NCBI RefSeq assembly: GCF_001563265.1
Contig: NZ_CP005084.1
Location: 442,001-506,000 of the forward strand
Direction: 5' to 3'
From: Sphingobium sp. TKS
GTDB lineage: Bacteria > Pseudomonadota > Alphaproteobacteria > Sphingomonadales > Sphingomonadaceae
Length of the DNA: 64,000 nt
Made by a program: the position numbers and the translations under genes. Below the pieces are notes generated by a model. The model was not told the origin of the DNA and did not search any database. It saw only the letters and a program-made list of their open reading frames with translations. Shown here one piece after another: positions 1-8,138 of the stretch; position 1 is the first letter of the stretch; each line of letters opens with the position of its first letter.

Positions 1-539
1 AGTTCGCCGCTCGGCTTCCTGGTGATGATATTGACGGCGCCGCCTTCGGTGTTGCGTCCGAACAGGGTGCCTTGGGGGCCCTTCAACACTTCGACATTCT
101 CGATGTCGAACAGCGCCGTGCCCAGACCCTGGGCGCGGCCCAGATAGACGCCGTCGATATAGACGCCGACGCCCTGATCGCGCGCAGGCTGGTTGGCGTC
201 CGACAGCACGCCGATGCCCCGGATGTTCACGACCAGCGCGGAACTGCGTGAGTAGAAGGGCGCGATCTTCAGGGAGGGAATGGAGCCATCGCCCAGGTCG
301 ACAAGTGACGTGACATGGCGGTTGATCAAGTCCTCTCCCCGCATCACGGAGATGGAGATCGGGGTGGCTTGGAGACTTTCGGGACGCTTCTGGGCGGTGA
401 CGACAACCATCGCAAGGCCGCTGTCATCCAGTGACGCGTCGGCCGCGACAGCGTCAGCGGCACCCGCATGCGTTGTGCTCAAGGCGACGAATATGAGGCT
501 GGAGGCCGTCAAGGCCACCCGGCTGCGCATGCTGATCAT
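1..539 (-). CDS. TonB-dependent receptor, N-terminal part (runs off left edge)
   Basis: The minus strand reads 179 codons from ATG at 539 to the window edge without a stop. It begins with a signal peptide (MISMRSRV, then a hydrophobic stretch ending near THAGA) and continues into a TonB-box-like segment (MVVVTAQKRPESL) and a plug domain with the family signature VEVLKGPQGTLFGRN near residue 155. This is an outer-membrane active transporter of the type sphingomonads use for aromatics, terpenoids, glycans or siderophores. The beta-barrel lies outside the window, so the substrate cannot be judged. None of the CTAAT-N4-ATTAG boxes found further right lies upstream of it, so it may not belong to that regulon. 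Confidence 0.93.
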   Translation of the reverse strand, partial: MISMRSRVALTASSLIFVALSTTHAGAADAVAADASLDDSGLAMVVVTAQKRPESLQATPISISVMRGEDLINRHVTSLVDLGDGSIPSLKIAPFYSRSSALVVNIRGIGVLSDANQPARDQGVGVYIDGVYLGRAQGLGTALFDIENVEVLKGPQGTLFGRNTEGGAVNIITRKPSGE

Positions 540-919
540 GATTTTCCCCTTGGATCGAACCTGTCTCTTCGGACCGGTCTCGCAGCGTCACTAGGGAAGC
601 GATGTTGCAACTGCACGAATGATCGGTGACTCTTTTGCGATGCTTCTGCTGAACTTTTAAGACTGGGTATGTCCAGCTGGGCCATCGCCTGTTGAGCAGC
701 GCATCCCGATTGGGGGAGGGCTGCTTTCGGGAACGCGAGGTGCGCTTGGTTTACGTCACGCTGCTTTATGATCAACTGTGCTCAGGCCCACATTTCCAGG
801 TCGTTAACGGGCTGGGGCATGCCAATGCCTCAATGGCGCCCTTCGATTTCGTTTCTGGCGGCCTCTGTCATGGGGACTGTCATGAATGCGCTGCGGGTCA
901 GCTTCCGAAGCGCTGCCGC
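540..919. other. Intergenic stretch, no gene recognised
   Basis: This 380-base gap lies between the TonB receptor start and the IS5 relic. Open frames exist on both strands but none shows a recognisable domain, ribosome binding site or codon pattern. It should hold the promoter of the minus-strand receptor; I could not pick a convincing -35/-10 pair. Confidence 0.5.
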
Positions 920-1288
920 TTGATCGATAGCGTCCAGCCTGGCAAAGTCGAAAGGCTCGCCCATTTCATCCAAACTGTCACCAGCGGTCATGTCGACATC
1001 GCCTATGTCAATCAGGGCTATAGCTGGGACCGTGCCGCCGATGCCGCAGCGACGCACGGTATCATGCTGGAGGTCGTCAAGCTGCCCGAAGCCAATCACG
1101 GCTTCGTCCTCTTGCCACGTCGTTGGGTTGTCGAGCGGTCATTCGCATGGGCGACCCGCTTTCGGCGCCTCGTCAAAGACTATGAGCGTTATGCCCAAAT
1201 GCTCGCCGGACTGCACCTCACCGCCTTCGCCCGCATCATGATGGAACAGGCGGCCACAATCGCCTCTCATCCAAGAAGTAATCGCTGA
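920..1288 (+). pseudogene. IS5-family transposase, C-terminal relic
   Basis: The frame reads a typical DDE C-terminal region of IS5-family transposases of sphingomonads: [16 protein letters not shown], then [40 protein letters not shown] and [10 protein letters not shown]. The catalytic Glu of the DDE triad is in VVERSFAW. Only about 115 residues of the expected 260 or more are present; the frame upstream of about 920 has no similarity I recognise. It is a deletion relic and cannot be active. It runs directly into a serine-recombinase relic in another frame. Confidence 0.8.
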
Positions 1289-1589
1289 CATCGACGGCGA
1301 CGCATCCGAGATCATGTTGCTGATCCATTGGGCGGGCGGCGTCCATACCGAGGTACGACTGCCCAAGCGCTGCAAGGGACAGCGTAACAGCGCCCCGGCC
1401 GACGTCATTGTCGTCGTGCGCCAACTCGTGCTCATCGCCAATGACGAGCTGATCGATGGGATACTCAACCGGAACGGGCTGATGACCGGGCACGGCAACC
1501 GCTGGACGCGTGAACGGGTCACCGCGCTATCCACCTGGTGGAAAGCTGGGTGTCACGTCACTCTGGTCTCGACCCATGCACGAACATGA
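1270..1589 (+). pseudogene. Large serine recombinase, C-terminal relic
   Basis: Frame text such as [20 protein letters not shown], then HTEVRLPKRCKGQRN and GILNRNGLMTGHGNRWTRER matches the C-terminal region of recombinase-family (resolvase/invertase type) proteins with a recombinase domain. The N-terminal catalytic resolvase domain is missing and no start codon fits, so this is a truncated remnant. Its left edge abuts the IS5 relic and its right edge lies at the left end of IS1111-type copy A, so the segment was probably trimmed by successive insertions. Confidence 0.65.
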
Positions 1590-1715
1590 CGTAATCGCGG
1601 GAGCGCCGGCCGTTGGCCAGATGCACGGGATTACTGGAAGGTTGGTTGCCCCCCGATAAGATGAAGAATGGGCTCACGATTTTGGACCGGGCCCAGCATC
1701 ATATGGAGGACAACC

Positions 1716-2747
1716 GTGGATCAGCATATAGGACTCGACGTCTCCCTGAAAGACACTTCAGTATCGGTTCGTCAGGACGGCAAGCGCATTTGGCGTGGCA
1801 AGTGTGCATCCGACCCGAAGCTTCTCGCAGAAGTGATCCGAAAGCGCGCACCGAATGCAAAGCGCGTGGTATTTGAGACCGGACCTTTGTCGGTATGGTT
1901 TTTCCATGCCCTCACTGCGGAAGGTCTGCCGGCGATCTGTATAGATGCGCGCCATGCCAAGGCCGCTCTCGATATGGCTGCCAACAAGACCGATGCGAAC
2001 GACGCTGACGGCCTGGCCCATCTGGCTGAAGTTGGTTTCTATAGGGAGGTCCGCGTCAAAGGCTTCGACAGCATGTTGATGAGGACGCTGATCGCCGCCC
2101 GCCGTCAACTCATGAAGATGAGGGTGCAGATGTCGAACCAGATACGTGGGCTGATGAAGACGTTTGGGCTGGTAGTGCCCAAAGGCGCCGGCAGCGTCTT
2201 CGACCGCAATATAATTTCGCTTTTGGAAGGCGAGGACAATTTGGCACGCATCATCTTACCTCTACTTAAAGCCTGGGGAGATATCCGGCTTCGCGTTGCG
2301 GAATTGACCAAGCAACTGGTTGCGATGGCCGGCGCGGATCAACGTTGCCGCCTGCTCACGTCCGTGCCTGGTGTGGGTACGGTCACTGCCACGGCCTTCG
2401 CAGCAGCAGTGGAGGATTCGATCAACTTCAAAAACTCGCGCGCTGTAGGCGCCTGGGTCGGTCTGACCCCAAAGCGGTATCAATCGGGAGAGGTGGATTA
2501 TGAAGGTCATATCTCCCGTCGCGGCGACGCTAAGTTACGCACCCTCTTGTACGAGGCAGCCTCGGTCATTTTGAACAGGTCGACAGAGACGAACGCATTG
2601 CGTACCTGGGCCCTGGCGCTGAAGGAGCGGCTTGGTTTCAAACGAGCTGCAGTCGCGCTCGCGCGCAAACTGGCGGTAATCATGCACGCAATGCTGAAGA
2701 CAGGCGAGCTGTTTGATCCAAATGCTGGAGCCGCCGCGCCAACTTGA
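1716..2747 (+). CDS. IS110/IS1111 family transposase (copy A)
   Basis: 343 residues, the usual length for this family. It is a DEDD recombinase: an N-terminal RuvC-like domain (D in HIGLDVSL, E in VVFETGP, DD in NKTDANDADGLA) and a C-terminal Transposase_20 domain (SVPGVGTVTA, then GLTPKRYQSGEV). It catalyses excision and target insertion of its element, guided by an element-encoded RNA in related systems. GTG at 1716 is chosen because GGAGG (1705-1709) lies 6 bases upstream and because copy C starts at the equivalent ATG in the same VDQ/MDQ context. The frame is intact, so it may be active. Confidence 0.93.
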   Translation: MDQHIGLDVSLKDTSVSVRQDGKRIWRGKCASDPKLLAEVIRKRAPNAKRVVFETGPLSVWFFHALTAEGLPAICIDARHAKAALDMAANKTDANDADGLAHLAEVGFYREVRVKGFDSMLMRTLIAARRQLMKMRVQMSNQIRGLMKTFGLVVPKGAGSVFDRNIISLLEGEDNLARIILPLLKAWGDIRLRVAELTKQLVAMAGADQRCRLLTSVPGVGTVTATAFAAAVEDSINFKNSRAVGAWVGLTPKRYQSGEVDYEGHISRRGDAKLRTLLYEAASVILNRSTETNALRTWALALKERLGFKRAAVALARKLAVIMHAMLKTGELFDPNAGAAAPT

Positions 2748-2784
2748 TGAACGACGGCACATTGTCACCAGCGCATCTAAAGTT

Positions 2785-3031
2785 TACCGATAGCGTCCTT
2801 TGAGGACGCGCCGAGCCGTCCCTGCCGGGGACGCGGCTGAGATCATTCCGCGAAGCGGGAAGCAACTGGCCTTTGGGAGCAGATTGCGTCACGAACATAG
2901 GAAGATCTTGCCTACGGAACCCATCCTGCGGCGATCAACTTGCATCGACCGCGTAGACGACCCTGTACCCGGCATACGCTTGGCAACAGTTATAAATGAA
3001 TGAACGAACGAATGATTTGGCTGGCTTGACA
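2785..3031 (+). ncRNA. Candidate IS1111 guide (bridge/seek) RNA region, copy A
   Basis: The non-coding right end is conserved with copy C although it encodes no protein. Two hairpins are seen: GCGTCC-TTTGA-GGACGC (2793-2809) and CGTCCC-TGCCG-GGGACG (2817-2833). The second has counterparts in copies B and C with the same NGCCG pentaloop. IS1111-type elements are known to carry their guide RNA between the transposase stop and the right end, so this is the expected place. The transcript limits are not visible from sequence. Confidence 0.5.
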
Positions 3032-3160
3032 GAGGGGCGATTAGACGACCCGCTCCGCGGGAGGGTCGCTTGGGGCGCGGTAGTGCGGTAAATATGGGCC
3101 TTTAGCGGGGCGAGGTTGCCCTCTGAGGTTGGAAGTTCCTTCAGCGAAGAGGAACTTACC

Positions 3161-4066
3161 ATGACTGTCTCGATCAACACCGCCCCGATCAGCCCGCTGC
3201 GCCAGCGGATGCAGCACGACATGATGATGCGGGGTCTCGGTCCCCACACCCAGAAGGATTATGTCCGGCATGTGAAGCGTCTGGCTGCCTTCCTTGGCCG
3301 CCCTCCCGACACCGCGACGGAAGAAGACCTGCGCCGTTTCCAGCTCATGCAGCACGAGAGTGGCGTCAGGCCGAGCACGATCAACAGCACGGTGTCGGCG
3401 CTCCGCTTCCTGTACACCGTCACGCTCAAGCGGCGGGATCTGTCACGGTCGCTGGTGATCACCCGCATCGTGCCCCGGCTGCCGGAAGTGCTGAGCGTCG
3501 AGGAGGCCGCGCGGTTGCTCCAGGCCGCACCGGGCATGAAGTACAAAGCGGCGCTGGGCGTGGCCTATGGCGCGGGCCTGCGCGTGTCGGAGGTCGCCCA
3601 CCTCAAGGTCGACGATATCGACAGCACGCGAATGCTGATCCGCGTCGAACAGGGCAAGGGCGGCAAGGACCGCAATGCCATGCTCTCCCCGCAGTTGCTC
3701 GAACTGCTGCGGATGTGGTGGCGCGAAGGCAGGAAGCGTGGGGTCCTGATCCCGCATGGCTGGCTGTTCCCGGGCCAGACTGTCACTGACCCGATCTCGA
3801 CCCGGCAGTTGCACCGCGCGGTTCAGGAGGCGGCCGAGGTGGCCGGCATCCGTAAACGCGTCAGTCCCCATACGCTGCGCCACAGCTTTGCCACGCATCT
3901 GCTCGAACAGGATGTCGATATCCGCGTGATCCAGGTCCTGTTGGGCCACAGCAAGCTCGAGACCACCGCGCTCTACACCAAGGTGTCCACCCGAACGATC
4001 CACGCCGTGTCGGGTCCGCTCGACCAACTCATGGCGCTGATGGAGGGCAAGACGCCCGCCGGCTGA
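3161..4066 (+). CDS. Tyrosine recombinase/integrase of IS91-type element
   Basis: 301 residues from ATG at 3161, chosen over an upstream in-frame start because GAGGAA lies just before it. An N-terminal SAM-like core-binding domain (LGPHTQKDYVRHVKRLAAFL) is followed by the catalytic domain. The catalytic residues are visible: Arg in GAGLRVSEV, HTLRHSFATHLL (HxxR), His in LLGHSKLETT and the nucleophile Tyr in ALYTKV. It cuts and rejoins DNA through a 3'-phosphotyrosine bond. The stop is 4 bases before the IS91 transposase, so the two are co-translated. Its role in IS91-like elements is not well established; it may resolve circular intermediates. Confidence 0.92.
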   Translation: MTVSINTAPISPLRQRMQHDMMMRGLGPHTQKDYVRHVKRLAAFLGRPPDTATEEDLRRFQLMQHESGVRPSTINSTVSALRFLYTVTLKRRDLSRSLVITRIVPRLPEVLSVEEAARLLQAAPGMKYKAALGVAYGAGLRVSEVAHLKVDDIDSTRMLIRVEQGKGGKDRNAMLSPQLLELLRMWWREGRKRGVLIPHGWLFPGQTVTDPISTRQLHRAVQEAAEVAGIRKRVSPHTLRHSFATHLLEQDVDIRVIQVLLGHSKLETTALYTKVSTRTIHAVSGPLDQLMALMEGKTPAG

Positions 4067-4070
4067 GCCG

Positions 4071-5264
4071 GTGCGCCCCGACCTTGAGGTCGCCGACATC
4101 TTCCGGGCTGCCGGGCCGACGTACCGGGCCGCGCATGCAGGGCATCTCAGCCTGCACCAGCTCAAGGTGATGTCCGCGATCGAGACCTGCCGCACCGCTG
4201 CTCTGGGCGGTCACGTCGAGGCCTGCGAGGACTGTGGGCACTGGCGGATCGCGTTTAACAGCTGCAGGAACCGGCATTGCCCCAAATGCCAGGGCGCCGC
4301 CGCGCGCACCTGGCTGGCCGAACGGGAGGCGGACCTACTCCCCGTCGGTTACTTCCATGTCGTGTTCACGCTTCCGGCGGAGATCGCCGCCATCGCGTGG
4401 CAGAACAAGGCGCTCCTCTACGACCTGCTGTTCAAAGCAGCGTCGGAGACGATGCTGACCATCGCCGCCGACCCCAGGCATCTGGGTGCCCGGATCGGCA
4501 TCACCACTGTGCTGCACACATGGGGATCGGCGATGACCCACCATCCGCATGTCCACATGATCGTGCCGGGTGGCGGCATCGCGTTCGATGGAAGCCGCTG
4601 GATCTCGTCGCGTCCGGCCTTCCTCCTGCCGGTGCGCGTGCTCGGGAAACTGTTTCGCCGGCTCTTCCTTACCCGGTTGACCGTCCTCCACGACGCAGGG
4701 CGGCTCGCCTTCTACGGAGCCATGACCGGCCTAGCCGACCGTCGAACCTTCCTGCGGCACCTGGCGCCGGTCGGCAAGAAGCGCTGGGTCGTCTATGCCA
4801 AGCCGCCTTTTGCCGGACCGGAGGCGGTGCTCGCCTATCTGTCGCGCTACACCCACCGCGTCGCCATCTCGAACCGGCGCCTGGTCGCCTTTGATGCAAA
4901 CGGCGTCACCTTCCGCTGCAAGGATTATCGGCGCGACGGCGCTGAACGCCACCGCACCATGACCCTCACCGCCGACGAGTTTATCCGCCGCTTCCTGCTC
5001 CACGTCCTGCCGCGCGGCTTCCATCGAATACGCCACTACGGTCTGCTCGCCAGCGCAGCGCGCAGGGACAATCTCGCGCTCGCCCGCAAACTGCTGGCCG
5101 TCCCGTCAGAGCCGGAGGTGCCAATGCCCGAAACCCCGCTCGACACCTGCCCACCATGCCCGTGCTGTGGCGGGCGCATGATCGTCATCGAGACCTTTGC
5201 GCGCTGGGGTCAGCCACGGGCGCCGCCCAAGCCAACCCTGCCGATCCGGGAGCCCGTCTCATGA
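4071..5264 (+). CDS. IS91 family transposase
   Basis: 397 residues starting at GTG 4071. An N-terminal zinc-binding region (CEDCGHWRIAFNSCRNRHCPKC) is followed by the HUH-type rolling-circle nuclease core with HPHVHMIVPGGG as metal-binding motif and YLSRYTHRVAISNRR carrying the tyrosine nucleophile. It moves its element by single-strand nicking and rolling-circle replication. The C-terminal region ends with another CPPCPCCGG cluster, a second possible zinc site. It lies directly after the tyrosine recombinase with which it appears to form an operon. The frame is intact. Confidence 0.93.
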   Translation: MRPDLEVADIFRAAGPTYRAAHAGHLSLHQLKVMSAIETCRTAALGGHVEACEDCGHWRIAFNSCRNRHCPKCQGAAARTWLAEREADLLPVGYFHVVFTLPAEIAAIAWQNKALLYDLLFKAASETMLTIAADPRHLGARIGITTVLHTWGSAMTHHPHVHMIVPGGGIAFDGSRWISSRPAFLLPVRVLGKLFRRLFLTRLTVLHDAGRLAFYGAMTGLADRRTFLRHLAPVGKKRWVVYAKPPFAGPEAVLAYLSRYTHRVAISNRRLVAFDANGVTFRCKDYRRDGAERHRTMTLTADEFIRRFLLHVLPRGFHRIRHYGLLASAARRDNLALARKLLAVPSEPEVPMPETPLDTCPPCPCCGGRMIVIETFARWGQPRAPPKPTLPIREPVS

Positions 5265-5772
5265 CCCGGCATGATCAGCCCGTCGCTACGGCCCCGCATG
5301 TCGCGCGGTGGTCAACAAAACGACATGCGCCCGGCGATGGCTGGGCCGGTGTCGGCTCTTGGCATTATCACGGTCACAACGGCGAACACGCCTCTGGCGC
5401 ATCCCAACACCAGCCGTTCCGCCGCCCTCGCGCGTCCATCAGCGCTCCTCTCTTATCCAGCCGAACCAACCGGAAGCATAAATCCCCATAGGGCAACCTG
5501 CTGGAATCGCGGGTTCCTGCATGGGAGGCTTTCGTACGCAAGCGCCCGAAACCCTAAACCATGCAGGACGCTCAGCCCCGGATTTTCCGGTCCCAGTTTC
5601 TGCCGGTCCGCTTTTCCATCTTGGACGCCCAAAAACTGGCCGATTGCGGAAGGACGGGTTCTGAAAGGAGCCCGGAGTAAGCCGCCGTTCCCCGATCTGG
5701 AGCATTCTCAATACTCCAAGGGCAAATGGACTGTAGATTTCTGACGTCTGCAGGAAACAGCGGTGCGCGGTT
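5265..5772. other. Gene-free stretch between IS91 transposase and sulfatase
   Basis: About 500 bases with open frames on both strands but no recognisable protein. The left part should contain the right terminus of the IS91-type element. The right part lies 3' of the sulfatase gene and would hold its terminator; no strong hairpin with a T tract was found. Confidence 0.4.
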
Positions 5773-8061
5773 TCATTCGAGGAAGTTGAATTCAATGTCC
5801 AATACTCGACCCTGAAGTATGCTGTTATCTGTTCCATACGCCTCACTCACGGGTGTGAGGCTATCCTGCCCGATGTCCATCCCTTCGCGCAGGGAGTTAC
5901 GAGTCGCGATCGTCCTGGCTCCCTTCATTGAAGCAACCTCTTTGTTGTCGGCGAAGAGCCTGAACTCACCGCCCGAACCCGGGACAGCTTTGGCAATATG
6001 AAACTCTAGCCTGAGGCGATGATAGCCCGATGTCAGCGATTGATCACCACGCATCATATATTGTTCAGCGCCCAGCGCATTATAGTGGAAGGTCGGCTTT
6101 CCCTGATCCATGAAAAGTGCATAGCCACCGAACCGGCCGCCATGGGTGACGATGACCCCGTTGGCCCGTTCGTCGAGTACAACTTCCGCATCGATCGTAA
6201 ACGACTTTCCAACCGTGTTCGGCGCCACGCTTGTTGGCAAACGAGATACTGATCCCTTGAAGGAGAACCCTTTACCCTCCGGAATAGCCGACGGACGGCC
6301 CTTTGGACCTTCCCACGGAGCATGGATCGGCAGGATATTGTTCCCCTTCGCTTCTGCCCAGAAAAGCGTCTGCATCTCTTTCAATTTCTGCGGATCGCGC
6401 TTAGCGAGATTGATCGATTGAGAATAGTCGGTTCGAAGGTCGTAAAGCTCCCACTCCCGTCCCTCATTCCCCTTCTTCTGATCGGGTTTGAAAAAATCCC
6501 AGGGCGCTTCAAGTGGGACCGTCCCGGCCCACCATCCATCATGATAGATGCCCAGATTCTGCATGGTTTCAAACACCTGCGTTCGCCTGTGCGATGGTTC
6601 CTTGGGGCTGTCAAAACTATAGGCCATGCTAACGCCATCCAGTGGTTTCTGCGGTACACCGTCCAGCGTGGCAGGAGCTTTCACTCCGGTCGCCTCCAAT
6701 ATGGTCGGAACGATGTCCGACGCGAAATGAAACTGCGTCCGCACTTTTCCGACATCCTTGATCCGGGCCGGCCAGGAGATCACGAGGTCATTTCGGACAC
6801 CACCCAAATGCGATGCGGTCTGCTTGTAATATTGGAAGGGCGCGTCCATCGCCCAAGCCCACCCCGCCGGATAATTCCCATAGGAACGCGGCCCACCAAG
6901 ATCTTCGATATGGGCAAGCATTTCCTCCACCGTCTCATCGAAACGGTTCATGAAGGCCTGCTCGTAAAGGGATCCGGTTGCACCGCCTTCGGCACTGGCG
7001 CCGTTGTCACCCTGGCTGAAAATGACGAGCGTGTTGTCGAGTGCCCCCGTATCCTTGAGGGTCTCAATAAGCTTCCCAATTTGCGCATCGGCAAAGGCCA
7101 GTTGCGCTGCATATACCTCCATCATCCGGGCAAACAGGCGCTTCTGATCGGAGCTGAGCGAGGACCAGGCCGGAAGAAAGGAGGGACGCGGCGTCAGCCT
7201 GCTGGTGACCGGGATGATCCCCATCGCCTTTTGCCGGCGATAGCTTTCCTCTCTGATGCGATCCCAACCTGCATCGAACTTGCCTTTGAAGCGATCGATC
7301 CAATCTTTCGGGACATGATGGGGGGCATGGGTACTCGCTGACGCGAAGTAGAGGAAAAAGGGACGGTCAGGCGCCAGCTGCCGTTCCTGCCTGATCCAGT
7401 CCGAAGCCTTATCCGCAAGGTCAGCGTCCAGAATGTAACCCGGCGAATTCGGAGGCGCCACTGGTGTCGTGCCGCGGTAGAGGGCCGGATGATATTGATC
7501 CGTGTCGGCACTCACGAACCCATAATAATCTTCGAAACCCATGCCGGTTGGCCAGCGATCGAACGGTCCTTCGGGTCCCTCCTCCCAGTCCGGGATCAGA
7601 TGCCATTTGCCGAATGCAGCGGTTCGAAACCCGTCCTGGCGCAAAATTTTCGCGACAGTAGCGGCAGATGGCGGGATGAAACCCGTATAGCCAGGATAGC
7701 CGGTCGGGGCATTCGTGACGCGCCCCATGCCGACATTATGCGGATTGCGTCCCGTCAGCAATGCCGCGCGCGTCGCCGAACAAATGGCGCTGTTGTGATA
7801 GGCGTTGTAGCGCAGGCCGCGTCGCGCCAGATCGTCATAGGTTGGCGTGGGTACAGGGCCACCGAATGTCGAGCCGGCGCCAAACCCGACATCATCGGTA
7901 AGGATCACCAGCACATTTGGCGTATCTTTGGCCGGTACAGGCGTGCGCGGCCATGCGGAGGGAGCCTCCTGCGCGGGTGCCTGCGCCGCGCCAGGAGCGA
8001 GCGGAGTCAGCGCCAGGACCATAAGGCTCATCGCATGGATCTTCCGCAACCTGCCCGCCAT
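5773..8061 (-). CDS. Secreted arylsulfatase-type sulfatase (FGly, CSATR)
   Basis: 762 residues from ATG 8061, where GGCAGGA precedes the start and a signal peptide follows (AMSLMVLALTPLAPGAAQA); a longer reading from 8106 lacks these. Type I sulfatase: metal-binding Asp pair in LVILTDDVGFG (D56, D57) and the signature C94-S-A-T-R-AALLTGR, whose Cys must become formylglycine. The third position is Ala rather than the usual Pro. The last 200 or so residues resemble a jelly-roll accessory domain often found on sulfatases of this length. It would hydrolyse sulfate esters in the periplasm. It is last in the operon sulfatase 2 - TonB receptor - sulfatase 1. No formylglycine-generating enzyme is in the window. 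Confidence 0.9.
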   Translation of the reverse strand: MAGRLRKIHAMSLMVLALTPLAPGAAQAPAQEAPSAWPRTPVPAKDTPNVLVILTDDVGFGAGSTFGGPVPTPTYDDLARRGLRYNAYHNSAICSATRAALLTGRNPHNVGMGRVTNAPTGYPGYTGFIPPSAATVAKILRQDGFRTAAFGKWHLIPDWEEGPEGPFDRWPTGMGFEDYYGFVSADTDQYHPALYRGTTPVAPPNSPGYILDADLADKASDWIRQERQLAPDRPFFLYFASASTHAPHHVPKDWIDRFKGKFDAGWDRIREESYRRQKAMGIIPVTSRLTPRPSFLPAWSSLSSDQKRLFARMMEVYAAQLAFADAQIGKLIETLKDTGALDNTLVIFSQGDNGASAEGGATGSLYEQAFMNRFDETVEEMLAHIEDLGGPRSYGNYPAGWAWAMDAPFQYYKQTASHLGGVRNDLVISWPARIKDVGKVRTQFHFASDIVPTILEATGVKAPATLDGVPQKPLDGVSMAYSFDSPKEPSHRRTQVFETMQNLGIYHDGWWAGTVPLEAPWDFFKPDQKKGNEGREWELYDLRTDYSQSINLAKRDPQKLKEMQTLFWAEAKGNNILPIHAPWEGPKGRPSAIPEGKGFSFKGSVSRLPTSVAPNTVGKSFTIDAEVVLDERANGVIVTHGGRFGGYALFMDQGKPTFHYNALGAEQYMMRGDQSLTSGYHRLRLEFHIAKAVPGSGGEFRLFADNKEVASMKGARTIATRNSLREGMDIGQDSLTPVSEAYGTDNSILQGRVLDIEFNFLE

Positions 8062-8138
8062 ATAATCCTGCCCTTTCGCAACATTCTCGCTCGCCGCGCC
8101 CGGCACTCGGGCGTGGCGAGCCTCACTTCATACCCCGA

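Larger units (their letters stand above)
1591..3052 (+). mobile_element. IS110 family element, IS1111-like, copy A
   Basis: Boundaries come from comparison with copies B and C in this window. The left end shares GTAATCGC (1591-1598). The right end shares TTGAC then GCGATTAG (3037-3044), which is a 7-of-8 inverted match to the left motif. Short subterminal inverted repeats of this kind are characteristic of the IS1111 subgroup. The element has about 125 bases before the transposase and about 300 after it. Exact outer edges are uncertain by several bases. Its right end touches the IS91-type element. Confidence 0.75.
3046..5500 (+). mobile_element. IS91-type rolling-circle element (approximate limits)
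   Basis: It contains a tyrosine recombinase gene followed after 4 bases by an IS91 transposase, a known pairing in IS91-like elements. A strong hairpin (CGACCC at 3046-3051 paired with GGGTCG at 3063-3068) sits at the left edge, next to the right end of IS1111 copy A, and may be the element terminus. The right terminus is not clear; I place it near 5500, where gene-free sequence changes character. IS91 elements do not make target duplications, so none can be used as a check. Confidence 0.55.

Noticed and set aside
830..1099. An 89-codon minus-strand frame in the IS5 relic region
   Set aside because: Most of it is antisense to the transposase relic; no start context or family match.
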